Part shown: positions 1 to 8,555 of the stretch, one piece after another
Numbering within the stretch: the first letter of the stretch is position 1
Layout of the letters: the number at the start of each line of letters is the position of its first letter
From: Agromyces albus
Lineage (GTDB): Bacteria > Actinomycetota > Actinomycetes > Actinomycetales > Microbacteriaceae
Reading direction: 5' to 3'
DNA length: 64,000 nucleotides
Assembly (NCBI RefSeq): GCF_030815405.1
Contig: NZ_JAUSWX010000001.1
Coordinates: forward strand, 3,844,001-3,908,000
Program-made: the position numbers and the translations under genes
Notes under the pieces: generated by a model
What the model was told of the DNA's origin: nothing
The model's input: only the letters and a program-made list of their open reading frames with translations
Databases searched by the model: none

Positions 1-523
1 CCAGCCAGATCTCGATCGGATGCGCCGGCGCCGGGCCGCGCTTCGCGCCCACGAGCCGGTAGTACTCGCCCCGGATCGCCGTCGCCTCTCGTGCGTCGAC
101 GTCCCAGATGGCCCGGATCACGTCGATGGCCTCGCCGAGCGCCGTCACCGCCTGGCCGGGGGAGAGCCGTCGGCCCCCGTACGCCTCGATCGCGTCCCAG
201 AAGCCGCCCGCGCCGAGGCCGAGTTCGACGCGTCCGCCGCTCAGCACGTCGAGGCTCGCGACCGACTTCGCGAGCACCGCCGGCGGCCGGAGCGGCAGGT
301 TCAGCACGTCACCGGCGAGGCGGACTCGTTCCGTGCGCGCGGCGACGTAGCTCAGCAGCGTCCAGGTGTCGAGGAACCGCCGCTGGTAGGGATGGTCCTG
401 GAACGTCACGAGGTCGAGCCCCGCCCGTTCGGCGTGCTGCGCCCCGCGAACGACCTGCTCGGCGTTCTCGTGCATCGGCGTGCTGAACGTGCCGAAGATC
501 AGGTCATGCCCGTAGTCGGTCAT
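1..523 (-). CDS. LLM-class flavin-dependent oxidoreductase, 3' part cut by window edge
   Basis: Reading from ATG at 523 the first 174 residues resemble bacterial luciferase-like (LLM) F420- or FMN-dependent oxidoreductases. Family features are the early LIFGTF strand, the QDHPYQRRFLDTW segment, LAGDVLNLPLRPP, and the conserved block around residues 85-97 (LSGGRVELGLGAG). The C-terminal half lies outside the window, so substrate and cofactor cannot be told. The start lies 7 nt after the stop of the upstream cupin gene, whose stop region contains the GGAG ribosome site, so the two are probably translated in tandem. Family assignment is confident; physiological role unknown. Confidence 0.82.
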   Translation of the reverse strand, partial: MTDYGHDLIFGTFSTPMHENAEQVVRGAQHAERAGLDLVTFQDHPYQRRFLDTWTLLSYVAARTERVRLAGDVLNLPLRPPAVLAKSVASLDVLSGGRVELGLGAGGFWDAIEAYGGRRLSPGQAVTALGEAIDVIRAIWDVDAREATAIRGEYYRLVGAKRGPAPAHPIEIWL

Positions 524-530
524 CCGTGCT

Positions 531-872
531 CTACTCCAGCCACTCCGTCTCGAAGGTCGGATTCGCGTGGATGTTCGTCGACACGAACGGTTCGCCGCCG
601 ATCACCTCGAACTTGTGCGGGGTGAGCGCGGGCACCACGAGCACCTGTCCGCCGTGGGCCTCGAGCCGCTCGTCGCCAACCGTGAACATGGCGCGGCCCC
701 GGCGCACGACGAAGGTCTCGGAATACGGATGCCGGTGCAGCCGCGGCCCGGCGCCCGGCCTGGACGTGTGCACGAGGATCACCGAGACCTCGGAACCAAG
801 GGCGACACCCTCGATGCTCTCGTTCCAGTCGTCGTCGTCGGTCTGGTCGCCGCTGCGCTGATAGATGGACAT
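531..872 (-). CDS. single-domain cupin protein
   Basis: A 113-residue protein with one cupin beta-barrel. The metal-binding motif is visible as RLHRHPYSETFVVRRG (two His, one Glu), and a second motif includes VVPALTPHKF. Small cupins of this type are often dioxygenases, isomerases or sensors; nothing here decides between them. The start ATG at 872 is chosen because GGAGGT lies 6 nt upstream; a longer reading frame back to 938 has no ribosome site and looks non-coding. It lies between a LacI gene and an LLM oxidoreductase on the same strand and is probably cotranscribed with the latter. Confidence 0.8.
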   Translation of the reverse strand: MSIYQRSGDQTDDDDWNESIEGVALGSEVSVILVHTSRPGAGPRLHRHPYSETFVVRRGRAMFTVGDERLEAHGGQVLVVPALTPHKFEVIGGEPFVSTNIHANPTFETEWLE

Positions 873-977
873 CGTTGACCTCCGGGGCTTGACGCGCACA
901 CACGCTATCGCGCTGTGGGAGGCGCGGTCCAGAGGCATCCGGAGTGCAGCCGGACCAGCCGTGCGCGAGGTGTCTGG

Positions 978-2039
978 CTAGGCGTCGGCGGTCGGATGCC
1001 GCGGCGCCGGCCCTGAGCTCGACCGCACGACGAGCTCGGTCGGCACCAGCACGCTCACCGACGAGGGGGGTGCGCCCTCGATCTCCTCGATGAGCTGGCT
1101 GACGGTGTGCCGGCCGACCTCTTCGAAGCTCTGGTGAACGGTCGTGAGCGGCGGCCAGAAGCTCTTCGACTCCTCCATGTCGTCGAAGCCCACGACGCTC
1201 ACGTCGGCGGGAACCGCCCGGCCGCGTTCGTGCAGGGCGCGGAGCACGCCGAGCGCCATCTGGTCATTGGCGGCGAAGATCGCGGTGACCTCGGGACGCG
1301 AGGCCAGTTCGAGGCCCGCGCGGTAGCCGGCCTCCGACGACCAGTCGCCGACGATGACGTCGGGAACGGTGCGCCCGTGGGTCGCGAGCGTCTCTGCCCA
1401 CGACTCGCGCCGCCGCTCGGCGGAGTAGGAGTGTACGGGGCCCGAGATGTGCCAGACGGTGTCGTGACCGAGGTCGAGCAGGTGCTCGGTCGCGAGCCGG
1501 GCACCCTCGGCCTGGTCGGTGTCGACGACCGGGTACTGGTAGCGGGCGCTCGAGTCGACCACGACGACCGGGAGCCCTGGCGGCAGTTCGATGTCGGCCT
1601 CGTCGAGGGCGTGCGCCTCGATGATGATCATCACGCCGTCGACGGCCTGCTCGCTCAATCGACTGAACGCGACCGTCACCTCGCCTTGCGTCGGGTGCTG
1701 CACCGGGATGAGCGTGATCGAGTAGCCGGCCGCTGCCGCCGCGACGGCGATGGAGTCGAGCGTGCGCATGTTGCCGAACGACGACAGCGTGAACATGATG
1801 ACGCCGAGGTTGCGGAAGTGACCCGAGCGCAGCGCTCGAGCGGCGCTGTTCGGCCGGTATCCGAGCTTGCGCATCGCCGCGAGTACGCGGTTCCGGGTGT
1901 CTTCGTCGACGTTGGGGCGGCCGGTCGAGACGCGAGAGACGGTCTGGCCGGACACGCCCGCTTCGCGCGCGACATCCGCCATCGAAGGACTCCGCCGGCG
2001 CGGCTGGCCTGCGTCGGTGGCCTCGTCGGCAACGGTCAT
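978..2039 (-). CDS. LacI-family transcriptional regulator of the galactoside operon
   Basis: A 353-residue LacI/GalR repressor. The N-terminal helix-turn-helix starts near residue 20 (MADVAREAGVSGQTVSRV), followed by the hinge (YRPNSAARALRSG) and a periplasmic-binding-like effector domain that ends near residue 340. ATG at 2039 is preceded by AAGGGGGA. The gene is divergent from the ABC transporter and beta-galactosidase operon that begins at 2127, and two near-identical palindromes in the 87-bp gap are its likely operators. By family precedent it represses in the absence of an imported sugar (galactose or a galactoside). The sugar is inferred from the neighbouring GH35 enzyme, not from the regulator itself. 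Confidence 0.9.
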   Translation of the reverse strand: MTVADEATDAGQPRRRSPSMADVAREAGVSGQTVSRVSTGRPNVDEDTRNRVLAAMRKLGYRPNSAARALRSGHFRNLGVIMFTLSSFGNMRTLDSIAVAAAAAGYSITLIPVQHPTQGEVTVAFSRLSEQAVDGVMIIIEAHALDEADIELPPGLPVVVVDSSARYQYPVVDTDQAEGARLATEHLLDLGHDTVWHISGPVHSYSAERRRESWAETLATHGRTVPDVIVGDWSSEAGYRAGLELASRPEVTAIFAANDQMALGVLRALHERGRAVPADVSVVGFDDMEESKSFWPPLTTVHQSFEEVGRHTVSQLIEEIEGAPPSSVSVLVPTELVVRSSSGPAPRHPTADA

Positions 2040-2048
2040 CGGTCCCCC

Positions 2049-2104
2049 TTGGTGATGGTTACGTCAACATGCTACAGTCGCTGGACTCATGTTTACGTGA
2101 ACAT
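2049..2104. promoter_or_regulatory. divergent promoter with twin LacI-type operators
   Basis: Two palindromes share the pattern ATGNTTACGTNAACAT: 2055-2070 (ATGGTTACGTCAACAT) and 2089-2104 (ATGTTTACGTGAACAT), 34 bp apart start to start. On the plus strand a candidate -35 TTGGTG (2049-2054) and -10 TACAGT (2073-2078) are separated by 18 bp, so the first operator would fill the spacer and the second would lie just after the start point. This is a typical arrangement for repression by the divergently encoded LacI protein. The palindromes are seen directly; the promoter hexamers are inferred. Confidence 0.72.
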
Positions 2105-2126
2105 AGCCCGAGCCCGAGAGAGCGAA

Positions 2127-3080
2127 ATGACGACGTTGTCGAAACTGGATGCCCCGGCGGCCGCCAGCCCGAGCACGGTGCACGGCCCACCGCCTCCCGC
2201 CCGCAAGGTGAAGGCCCGCCTCGACTGGCGCGGCTGGGCGTTCGTCGGACCGTTCATGGCGGTGTTCGTGCTGGTGTTCATCGCACCGATCGTCTACGCG
2301 ATCTACCTCAGCCTCTTCCGCGAGCAGCTCATGGGGGGCAACGCGTTCGTCGGCCTCGAGAACTTCGGCGAGGTGTTCACCGACACGCAGTTCTGGGAGT
2401 CCTTCCTGCGGGTGCTGCTCTTCCTGGTCGTGCAGGTGCCGATCATGCTCGTGCTCGCCCTCGCCGCCGCGCTCGCCATCGACAGCGCCCGGTTGCACGT
2501 CTCCGGGTTCTTCCGCATCGTGATCTTCCTGCCCTACGCGGTGCCCGCGGTCGTCGCGGTGCTCATGTGGGGGTTCATCTACGGCGGCAACTTCGGCCTC
2601 GCGGGGAACATCAACGACCTGCTCGGCTTCGAGGCCGTGACGCCGTTCGCGCGCGAGTGGATCCTCGTCTCGATCGGCAACATCGTGACGTGGGAGTTCG
2701 TCGGCTACAACATGCTGATCTTCTACGCGGCGCTGCGCACCATCCCCAATGAGCTCTACGAAGCGGCCGAGCTCGATGGGGCGGGTCCGTTCCGGGTGAT
2801 CACCGGCATCAAGATCCCCGCCCTCCGCGGCGCGATCGTCATCTCGACGATCTTCTCGATCATCGGCAGCTTCCAGCTCTTCAACGAGCCCAACATCCTC
2901 AAACCGCTGGCGCCGAACATCATCACGACCTTCTTCACCCCGAACATGTACGCCTACAACCTGTCGTTCTCGGGGCAGCAGTACAACTACTCGGCGACCG
3001 TCGCGATCGTGATGGGCCTGATCACCGCGGTGATCGCGTACGTCGTGCAACTGCGCGGGTCGCGAAAGGAAGAACGATGA
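2127..3080 (+). CDS. sugar ABC transporter permease (MalF-type)
   Basis: A 317-residue inner-membrane permease of the carbohydrate-uptake-1 class. After a proline-rich cytoplasmic N-terminus there are about six hydrophobic segments (first near residues 35-60). The cytoplasmic EAA loop is clear (ELYEAAELDGAGPFRVITGI), and this is the site that contacts the ATPase. ATG 2127 is chosen because the frame upstream runs through the divergent promoter and operators. The stop overlaps the next permease start (ATGA), indicating translational coupling. No ATPase gene is present, so a shared MsiK-type ATPase encoded elsewhere is expected, as is common for such operons in actinobacteria. Confidence 0.9.
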   Translation: MTTLSKLDAPAAASPSTVHGPPPPARKVKARLDWRGWAFVGPFMAVFVLVFIAPIVYAIYLSLFREQLMGGNAFVGLENFGEVFTDTQFWESFLRVLLFLVVQVPIMLVLALAAALAIDSARLHVSGFFRIVIFLPYAVPAVVAVLMWGFIYGGNFGLAGNINDLLGFEAVTPFAREWILVSIGNIVTWEFVGYNMLIFYAALRTIPNELYEAAELDGAGPFRVITGIKIPALRGAIVISTIFSIIGSFQLFNEPNILKPLAPNIITTFFTPNMYAYNLSFSGQQYNYSATVAIVMGLITAVIAYVVQLRGSRKEER

Positions 3081-3964
3081 GCCGCATCGCGTACGCGGGC
3101 CGACCCCGCAACGCCAGCCCGCGCACTCGCAAGTCGATCACGCTCACCGTGCTGATGTCGGTCTTCATCATCTACACGCTCGTGCCGCTCGTCTGGCTCG
3201 TGATCAACGCCAGCAAGACCCAGGCCGACCTCTTCACGACGTTCGGCCTGTGGTTCGGCGACGAGTTCGTGCTCGGCCAGAACATCGTCGAGACGCTCAC
3301 CTATCGCGACGGCATCTTCGTGCGCTGGCTCGGCAACACACTGCTCTACGTCGTGCTGGGTGCCGGCGGGGCGACGCTGCTCGCGACGGTGGCCGGCTAC
3401 GGCCTCGCGAAGTTCCGGTTCCCGGGACGCCGGGCCGTGTTCGCCATCGTGCTCGGTGCGATCGCGATCCCGGGCACCGCGCTCGCCGTGCCGACGTTCC
3501 TCATGTTCAGCCAGCTCGGACTCACGAACACGCCGTGGGCGATCATCATCCCGTCGCTCATCAGCCCGTTCGGGCTCTACCTCATCTGGGTCTACGCGGT
3601 CGACTCCGTGCCCACTGAGCTGCTCGAGGCGGCGCGCATGGACGGCGCGGGGGAGTTCCGCACGTTCTTCACGATCTCGCTCCGGCTCCTCGCGCCGGGC
3701 GTCGTCACGGTGCTGCTCTTCACCGTCGTGGCGACCTGGAACAACTACTTCCTCCCGCTCATCATGCTGAGCGACCCGGCGTGGTATCCGCTCACGGTCG
3801 GCCTCGACCAGTGGAACGACCAGGCCACGGGTGCCTCGGCGGATCCGATCTACAACCTCGTGCTGACCGGATCGCTGCTCACAATCGTCCCCATCGTCGT
3901 CGCCTTCCTCGTGCTGCAGCGGTACTGGCAGTCGGGCCTGAGCGCCGGAAGCGTCAAGCAGTGA
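3077..3964 (+). CDS. sugar ABC transporter permease (MalG-type)
   Basis: A 295-residue partner permease with about six membrane segments. It carries the EAA loop ELLEAARMDGAGEFRTFFTI, typical of MalG-like subunits. The start overlaps the stop of the first permease (ATGA at 3077-3080), and GAAAGGAAGA upstream supplies the ribosome site. Together the two permeases should form the heterodimeric channel that takes sugar from the downstream lipoprotein. Assignment to the CUT1 family is firm; substrate specificity is inferred from the GH35 gene. Confidence 0.9.
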   Translation: MSRIAYAGRPRNASPRTRKSITLTVLMSVFIIYTLVPLVWLVINASKTQADLFTTFGLWFGDEFVLGQNIVETLTYRDGIFVRWLGNTLLYVVLGAGGATLLATVAGYGLAKFRFPGRRAVFAIVLGAIAIPGTALAVPTFLMFSQLGLTNTPWAIIIPSLISPFGLYLIWVYAVDSVPTELLEAARMDGAGEFRTFFTISLRLLAPGVVTVLLFTVVATWNNYFLPLIMLSDPAWYPLTVGLDQWNDQATGASADPIYNLVLTGSLLTIVPIVVAFLVLQRYWQSGLSAGSVKQ

Positions 3965-4066
3965 CGAGAGGCGCTGTCTTGCCGAGCACCATCCCTCTCA
4001 CCCGGCGCGTCCTGCACCGATCCCCCGTATCACGATCACCGATTACAACGAAGTGAAAGGAACACC

Positions 4067-5416
4067 ATGACCACTAAGCGCAGCAGGTCCGGCTTCCGCC
4101 GGATGGCCACTGCCGTCGTCACCGTCGCAGCCCTCGGCGGCGCGCTCGTCGCCTGTGCACCCAGTGCCGGCGCCGGCACCGGCGATGCATCGGCATCCGA
4201 CCTCGAGGCAGCCCTCGAAGCGGGCGGCACGATCACCTACTGGAGCTGGACCCCCTCCGCCGAGGCCCAGGTCGCGGCGTTCGAGGAGGCCTACCCGAAG
4301 GTCGACGTGAAGCTCGTGAACGCGGGCACCAACACCGAGGAGTACACGAAGCTCCAGAACGCGATCAAGGCCGGCTCGGGCGGCCCCGATGTCGTACAGA
4401 TCGAGTACTACGCGATGCCGCAGTTCGCACTGTCGGACTCGCTCGTCGACCTCTCGGCCTACGGCCTCGACGAGCTCGAAGACCAGTACACCGCCTCGAC
4501 GTGGGGTTCGGTGAACATCGACGGCAAGCTCTACGGCCTGCCGCAGGACTCGGGTCCCATGGCGCTGTTCTACAACGCCACGGTGTTCGAGCAGTTCGGC
4601 ATCGCCGTGCCGACGACGTGGGACGAGTACATCGCCGCCGGTGAGCAGCTGCACGCTGCCGACCCGACGAAGTACATCACCAACGACACCGGCGACTCCG
4701 GCTTCGCGACCAGCATGATCTGGCAGGCCGGCGGCCACCCGTTCGGCGTCGACGGCGCCGACATCACCGTCGACCTCGCCGACGAGGGCAGCGCCAAGTG
4801 GGCCGACAAGTGGAACCAGCTGCTCGAGAAGGACCTCCTCTCCGACATCCCGGGCTGGAGTGACGAGTGGTTCAAGGGCCTCGCTGACGGCACGATCGCC
4901 AGCCTCGTGGTCGGTGCATGGATGCCGGGCGTGCTCGAGTCGAGCGTTCCCGACGCCGCAGGCGACTGGCGCGTCGCGCCCATCCCGACCTACGACGGGG
5001 AGCCCGTGTCCGCCGAGAACGGCGGCGGCGGCCAGGCCGTGCTGAAGCAGAGCAAGAACCCGGCGCTCGCCGCGGCCTTCCTCCAGTGGCTGAACAGCGA
5101 CCCCGAGTCCATCAAGATCTTCGGCGAGAGCGGCGGGTTCCCGTCGACGGTCGCCGAGCTCGAGTCCGAGGACTTCGTGAACCAGGAGTCCGAGTACTTC
5201 GGTGGCCAGAAGATCAACGAAGTGCTGACCCAGGCGGCGAGCGACGTCCTGCCCGGCTGGTCGTACCTGCCCTACCAGGTGTACGCCAACAGCATCTTCG
5301 GCGACACCGTCGGCCAGGCCTACGCGAACAAGTCCGACCTCAATGCCGGACTCGCGACCTGGCAGGAGCAGCTGGTCGACTACGGCAACGAGCAGGGCTT
5401 CGACGTCAAGGGCTGA
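4067..5416 (+). CDS. extracellular sugar-binding lipoprotein of ABC transporter
   Basis: A 449-residue solute-binding protein of family 1 (CUT1). The signal peptide has an arginine-rich start, a hydrophobic core and a lipobox (ALVAC) with the lipidated cysteine at residue 30. The mature part begins with an ITYWSW strand typical of sugar-binding proteins and ends near ATWQEQLVDYG. GAAAGGA lies 6 nt before ATG. It follows the two permease genes by about 100 nt and is followed by a strong hairpin before the beta-galactosidase gene, which fits higher expression of the binding protein than of the enzyme. Confidence 0.92.
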   Translation: MTTKRSRSGFRRMATAVVTVAALGGALVACAPSAGAGTGDASASDLEAALEAGGTITYWSWTPSAEAQVAAFEEAYPKVDVKLVNAGTNTEEYTKLQNAIKAGSGGPDVVQIEYYAMPQFALSDSLVDLSAYGLDELEDQYTASTWGSVNIDGKLYGLPQDSGPMALFYNATVFEQFGIAVPTTWDEYIAAGEQLHAADPTKYITNDTGDSGFATSMIWQAGGHPFGVDGADITVDLADEGSAKWADKWNQLLEKDLLSDIPGWSDEWFKGLADGTIASLVVGAWMPGVLESSVPDAAGDWRVAPIPTYDGEPVSAENGGGGQAVLKQSKNPALAAAFLQWLNSDPESIKIFGESGGFPSTVAELESEDFVNQESEYFGGQKINEVLTQAASDVLPGWSYLPYQVYANSIFGDTVGQAYANKSDLNAGLATWQEQLVDYGNEQGFDVKG

Positions 5417-5480
5417 TCATCGCAGCCGATCGGAGCCGTGATCGGCGCTGATCATCGCCGCGGCTGATCGCCGCAGTCCG

Positions 5481-5514
5481 ACGTGTGCGGGCCGGGAGAC
5501 CGGCCCGCACACGT
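5481..5514 (+). terminator. intercistronic hairpin with GAGA loop
   Basis: A perfect 15-bp stem (5481-5495 with 5500-5514) closed by a GAGA tetraloop, which belongs to the stable GNRA class. It lies 64 nt after the binding-protein stop and 30 nt before the beta-galactosidase start. There is no T-tract, so it may be a partial terminator or an mRNA 3'-end stabiliser. Just upstream, 5414-5475 repeats the words TGATCATCGC and GCTGATCGCC. Confidence 0.7.
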
Positions 5515-5544
5515 TCGCCCACTATCGGAAGGCAATATAGCCTC

Positions 5545-7338
5545 ATGCCAGAGTTCGCCATCGGAGCAGACGACTTCCTGCTCGACGGGAAGCCGCACCA
5601 GGTCATCTCCGGAGCGATGCACTACTTCCGCGTGCACCCCGACCAGTGGGCCGATCGAATCCGCAAGGCCCGGCTCATGGGGCTCAACACGATCGAGACG
5701 TACGTCGCATGGAACGCCCACGCGCCGCGCCAGGGCGAGTTCATCACCGACGGCGGGCTCGACCTGGGTCGCTACCTGTCGCTCATCGCGGCCGAGGGGA
5801 TGCACGCGATCGTGCGACCCGGCCCTTACATCTGCGCCGAGTGGGACAACGGCGGCCTGCCGGCCTGGCTGCTGCGCGATGCCGCAGTGCGCCCGCGCAG
5901 CTCTGAGCCGACCTACCTCGGCGCCGTCACGGAATTCCTCCGCCAGGTCTACGAGATCGTGGCGCCGCTGCAGGTGCAGCACGGCGGACCGGTCGTGCTC
6001 GTGCAGGTCGAGAACGAATACGGCGCCTACGGCGACGACAAGGACTACCTCGCCGAGCTCGTGCGCGTGACGCGCGAGTCGGGCATCACCCTCCCGCTGA
6101 CGACGATCGACCAGCCGGTGCCCGAGATGCTCGAAGCTGGAAGGCTCCCCGGCCTGCACATGACCGCCTCGTTCGGCTCGCGCTCCGTCGAGCGGTTGGC
6201 GACGCTCCGCGAGTTCCAGCCGACCGGCCCGCTCATGTGCATGGAGTTCTGGGACGGCTGGTTCGACAGCTGGGGCACCCACCACCACACGACGTCCGCC
6301 GAGCAGTCGGCGCACGACCTCGACGCGCTCCTCGCTGCCGGCGCGTCGGTCAATCTCTACATGTTCCACGGAGGTACGAACTTCGGCCTCACGAACGGCG
6401 CCAACCACAAGGGTCGCTACCTGCCGATCACGACGTCATACGACTACGACGCTCCGCTCGACGAGGCCGGCAATCCGACGGAGAAGTACTTCGCGTTCCG
6501 CGACGTGATCGCGAAGTACGCGCCGGTGCCCGAGGAGCAGCCTGCGGCATCCGTTCCCGCCCCGGCCTTCGACGTGCCGCTGGAGGTCACCGCCTCGCTG
6601 CTCGCGGTCGAGGCGCAGCTCGGCGAACGGCGGGCGCACCACGACCTGCCGACCTTCGACGAACTCCACCACGACCGCGGGCTCGCCCTGTACAGCACCC
6701 GGCTCGAGGGCGACGGCGGGGCCGGCATCCTGAGCTTCGGTGAGGTGCGCGATCGCGCATGGCTGTTCCTCGACGGCGTGCCGGTCGGCGTGCTTTCTCG
6801 CGATGCTCACGAACGGGTGCTTGCGCTTCCCGCCACCCGGGGTGAGCTGACCGTGCTCGTCGAAGACCAGGGCCGGGTCGACTACGGGACGCGGATCGGC
6901 GAGGAGAAGGGGCTCATCGGCGGCGCCCAGCTCGACGGTGTTCCGATCACCGGCTGGAGCGTGACCCCGCTCGATCTCGAACTCGTGCCAAGAGTGGCGA
7001 CCGCGGCGACCACGTCATCAGGCGGCGGCATCCTTCCTGTCGCGGCGGCCGCCCCCGCCGCGCCGGTCACCGGCCCCGTCATCGCGCATGCGAGCTTCAC
7101 GCTCGATGAGGCGACCGACCTCTTCCTCGACACGAGCGCATGGGGCAAGGGATTCGCGTGGATCAACGGCTTCGCGCTCGGCCGCTACTGGCGCCGCGGG
7201 CCGCAGCAGACGCTGTACGTGCCCGGCCCTGCGACGCGCGACGGCGTGAACGAGCTCGTCGTGCTCGAGCTCGACGTGTTCACGGGCGCGAGCGCGAGCT
7301 TCGTCGATCGACCGAGCCTCGGCCACACCGAGGTGTAG
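5545..7338 (+). CDS. GH35 beta-galactosidase, cytoplasmic
   Basis: A 597-residue family 35 glycoside hydrolase. The hallmark RPGPYICAEWDNGGLPAWLL block is present. The acid/base glutamate lies in VQVENEYGAYG (Glu158) and the nucleophile in MEFWDGWFDSWG (Glu234). A C-terminal beta-rich region (WGKGFAWINGFALGRYW) is typical of the family. There is no signal peptide, so galactosides should be imported by the upstream ABC transporter and cleaved inside the cell. The ATG at 5545 matches the family start (FLLDGKPHQVISGAMHYFR); GGAAGG lies about 13 nt upstream. It is the last gene of the operon and is separated from the binding-protein gene by a strong hairpin. Confidence 0.93.
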   Translation: MPEFAIGADDFLLDGKPHQVISGAMHYFRVHPDQWADRIRKARLMGLNTIETYVAWNAHAPRQGEFITDGGLDLGRYLSLIAAEGMHAIVRPGPYICAEWDNGGLPAWLLRDAAVRPRSSEPTYLGAVTEFLRQVYEIVAPLQVQHGGPVVLVQVENEYGAYGDDKDYLAELVRVTRESGITLPLTTIDQPVPEMLEAGRLPGLHMTASFGSRSVERLATLREFQPTGPLMCMEFWDGWFDSWGTHHHTTSAEQSAHDLDALLAAGASVNLYMFHGGTNFGLTNGANHKGRYLPITTSYDYDAPLDEAGNPTEKYFAFRDVIAKYAPVPEEQPAASVPAPAFDVPLEVTASLLAVEAQLGERRAHHDLPTFDELHHDRGLALYSTRLEGDGGAGILSFGEVRDRAWLFLDGVPVGVLSRDAHERVLALPATRGELTVLVEDQGRVDYGTRIGEEKGLIGGAQLDGVPITGWSVTPLDLELVPRVATAATTSSGGGILPVAAAAPAAPVTGPVIAHASFTLDEATDLFLDTSAWGKGFAWINGFALGRYWRRGPQQTLYVPGPATRDGVNELVVLELDVFTGASASFVDRPSLGHTEV

Positions 7339-7346
7339 TGCGGCGG

Positions 7347-7383
7347 TGGCCCAGTGGCCCAGTGGCCCAGTGGCCCAGTGGCC
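7347..7383. repeat. octamer tandem repeat (TGGCCCAG)
   Basis: The 8-mer TGGCCCAG is repeated four times plus five bases, directly after the beta-galactosidase stop in the convergent gap to the kinase gene. Such arrays can vary in length by replication slippage. No function is visible; it lies between two convergent 3' ends. Confidence 0.85.
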
Positions 7384-7398
7384 TCGGGGGCCGTGCCG

Positions 7399-8256
7399 TC
7401 AGGCGAGCAGCGCGTCGAGGCTCGGGTGCAGGTGCCTGGTCACGAGCACGGATGCCGCGTGCCGGGCTCCCGCCCGCAATGCGTCGGGGAGCTCGGCGCC
7501 GTCGAGCGTCGCATCGAGCACGCCGGCCATGAACGCGTCGCCGGCGCCGTTGGTGTCGAGCACGTCGACGGGCTCCGCCGCGACCTCGTGGAGCGTCATC
7601 CGCTCGTCGATCGCGATCGCGCCGCGCTCGCCGAGGGTGCAGACGACGAGTTCGGCCCCGCCGCGGATGCAGCGCTCCATGAACGGCTGCGGGTCGCCGA
7701 TGCGGTCGGCATTCATGAAGATCGCGTCGGCGGCGTCGATGAACGGACGATGGAAGTCGGCTTCGCCGTCGTAGTCGTGGATGTCGGTCCAGATGGGGCG
7801 ACCGGTCGCGCGCGCCGCCGGGATGAGTCGGCGGGAGCGTTCGCCGAGGTCGAGCACGATGGCAGCGGCATCCGTCATCACCGACTCGACCGCGGGGCCG
7901 GGGCCCTCGACCGGATCGCCGGGAGACGACAGGTAGAGCGACACGCGCTCGCCGGCCGGGGTCATCAGGTTGAGATGCCGTTCGGTGGCGGGGCTGTCTT
8001 CGGCGAGCAGCTCAACGCCGGCGGCCTCGAGCAGGCCGCGGAGCCGTGCGCCGTCGGGGTCGCGGCCCAGCAGCAGGTGCAGCATGACGCGCCGGCCGAG
8101 GCCGACGAGCCCGAGCGCCTTGCCCGCCGAGGTGCCGCCGACCGTCTCGTACTCGTCGAGCGCGAACTGCATGTGCGGCACCGGCTCGGGCAGCCGGTCG
8201 AGGTAGACGATGCGATTCCAGGCGGCGGGCCCGGCGATGAAGAGGTGCTCGGTCAC
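7399..8256 (-). CDS. PfkB-family carbohydrate kinase
   Basis: A 285-residue ribokinase-like sugar kinase. The glycine-rich GGTSAGKALGLVGLG lies near the N-terminus and the catalytic signature DTNGAGDAFMAG near the C-terminus (the Asp of GAGD is the catalytic base). The start is taken as GTG 8256 because TAGGAG lies 7 nt upstream; a longer frame to 8337 lacks a ribosome site. Substrate cannot be read from the sequence; ribose, fructose, adenosine and other sugars are all possible. It is convergent with the beta-galactosidase gene, so any role in the same pathway is only suggested by proximity. Confidence 0.85.
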   Translation of the reverse strand: MTEHLFIAGPAAWNRIVYLDRLPEPVPHMQFALDEYETVGGTSAGKALGLVGLGRRVMLHLLLGRDPDGARLRGLLEAAGVELLAEDSPATERHLNLMTPAGERVSLYLSSPGDPVEGPGPAVESVMTDAAAIVLDLGERSRRLIPAARATGRPIWTDIHDYDGEADFHRPFIDAADAIFMNADRIGDPQPFMERCIRGGAELVVCTLGERGAIAIDERMTLHEVAAEPVDVLDTNGAGDAFMAGVLDATLDGAELPDALRAGARHAASVLVTRHLHPSLDALLA

Positions 8257-8347
8257 CGGTTGCGCTCCTAGGTGCGTGGCGTTCGGATGGTGCCGCTCCA
8301 TCCTGCCGCAGCCCACCGTCACGAGGTCATCACCCACGATTTTTGTC

Positions 8348-8357
8348 GAAGCGCTTC
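8348..8357. promoter_or_regulatory. LacI-type palindromic operator GAAGCGCTTC
   Basis: The perfect palindrome GAAGCGCTTC lies in the 299-bp divergent gap between the kinase and the cellulase gene. Operators of this core (NNNAGCGCTNNN) are bound by LacI-family regulators such as CelR of actinobacterial cellulase genes, so control of the GH5 gene is a reasonable inference. The rest of the gap (8257-8555) is relatively AT-rich and includes a TTGACA at 8457-8462 without a well-placed -10. Confidence 0.55.
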
Positions 8358-8555
8358 ACCGACGTAAGGTCGTATGAATCCCCGGTCATCGCCAAATTGA
8401 GCGCGCGATCATCCCCGAAACCGCCAATTCTCGTGCGTCAGAGATCCAATCTTTGGTTGACATCTGCGCGCGAATATTGCCACTCTCTCTAGGGAGCGCG
8501 CCACCTGCTGCACCGACGCAGCCAGTTCATGGCGCGACGGAAGGAATGACGTCCG

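Noticed and set aside
5414..5475. Repeated TGATCATCGC words as an operator array
   Set aside because: Irregular spacing and incomplete symmetry; more likely a by-product of local sequence slippage near the hairpin.
7347..7383. CRISPR-like repeat
   Set aside because: Eight-base units with no spacers and no cas genes; simple tandem repeat.
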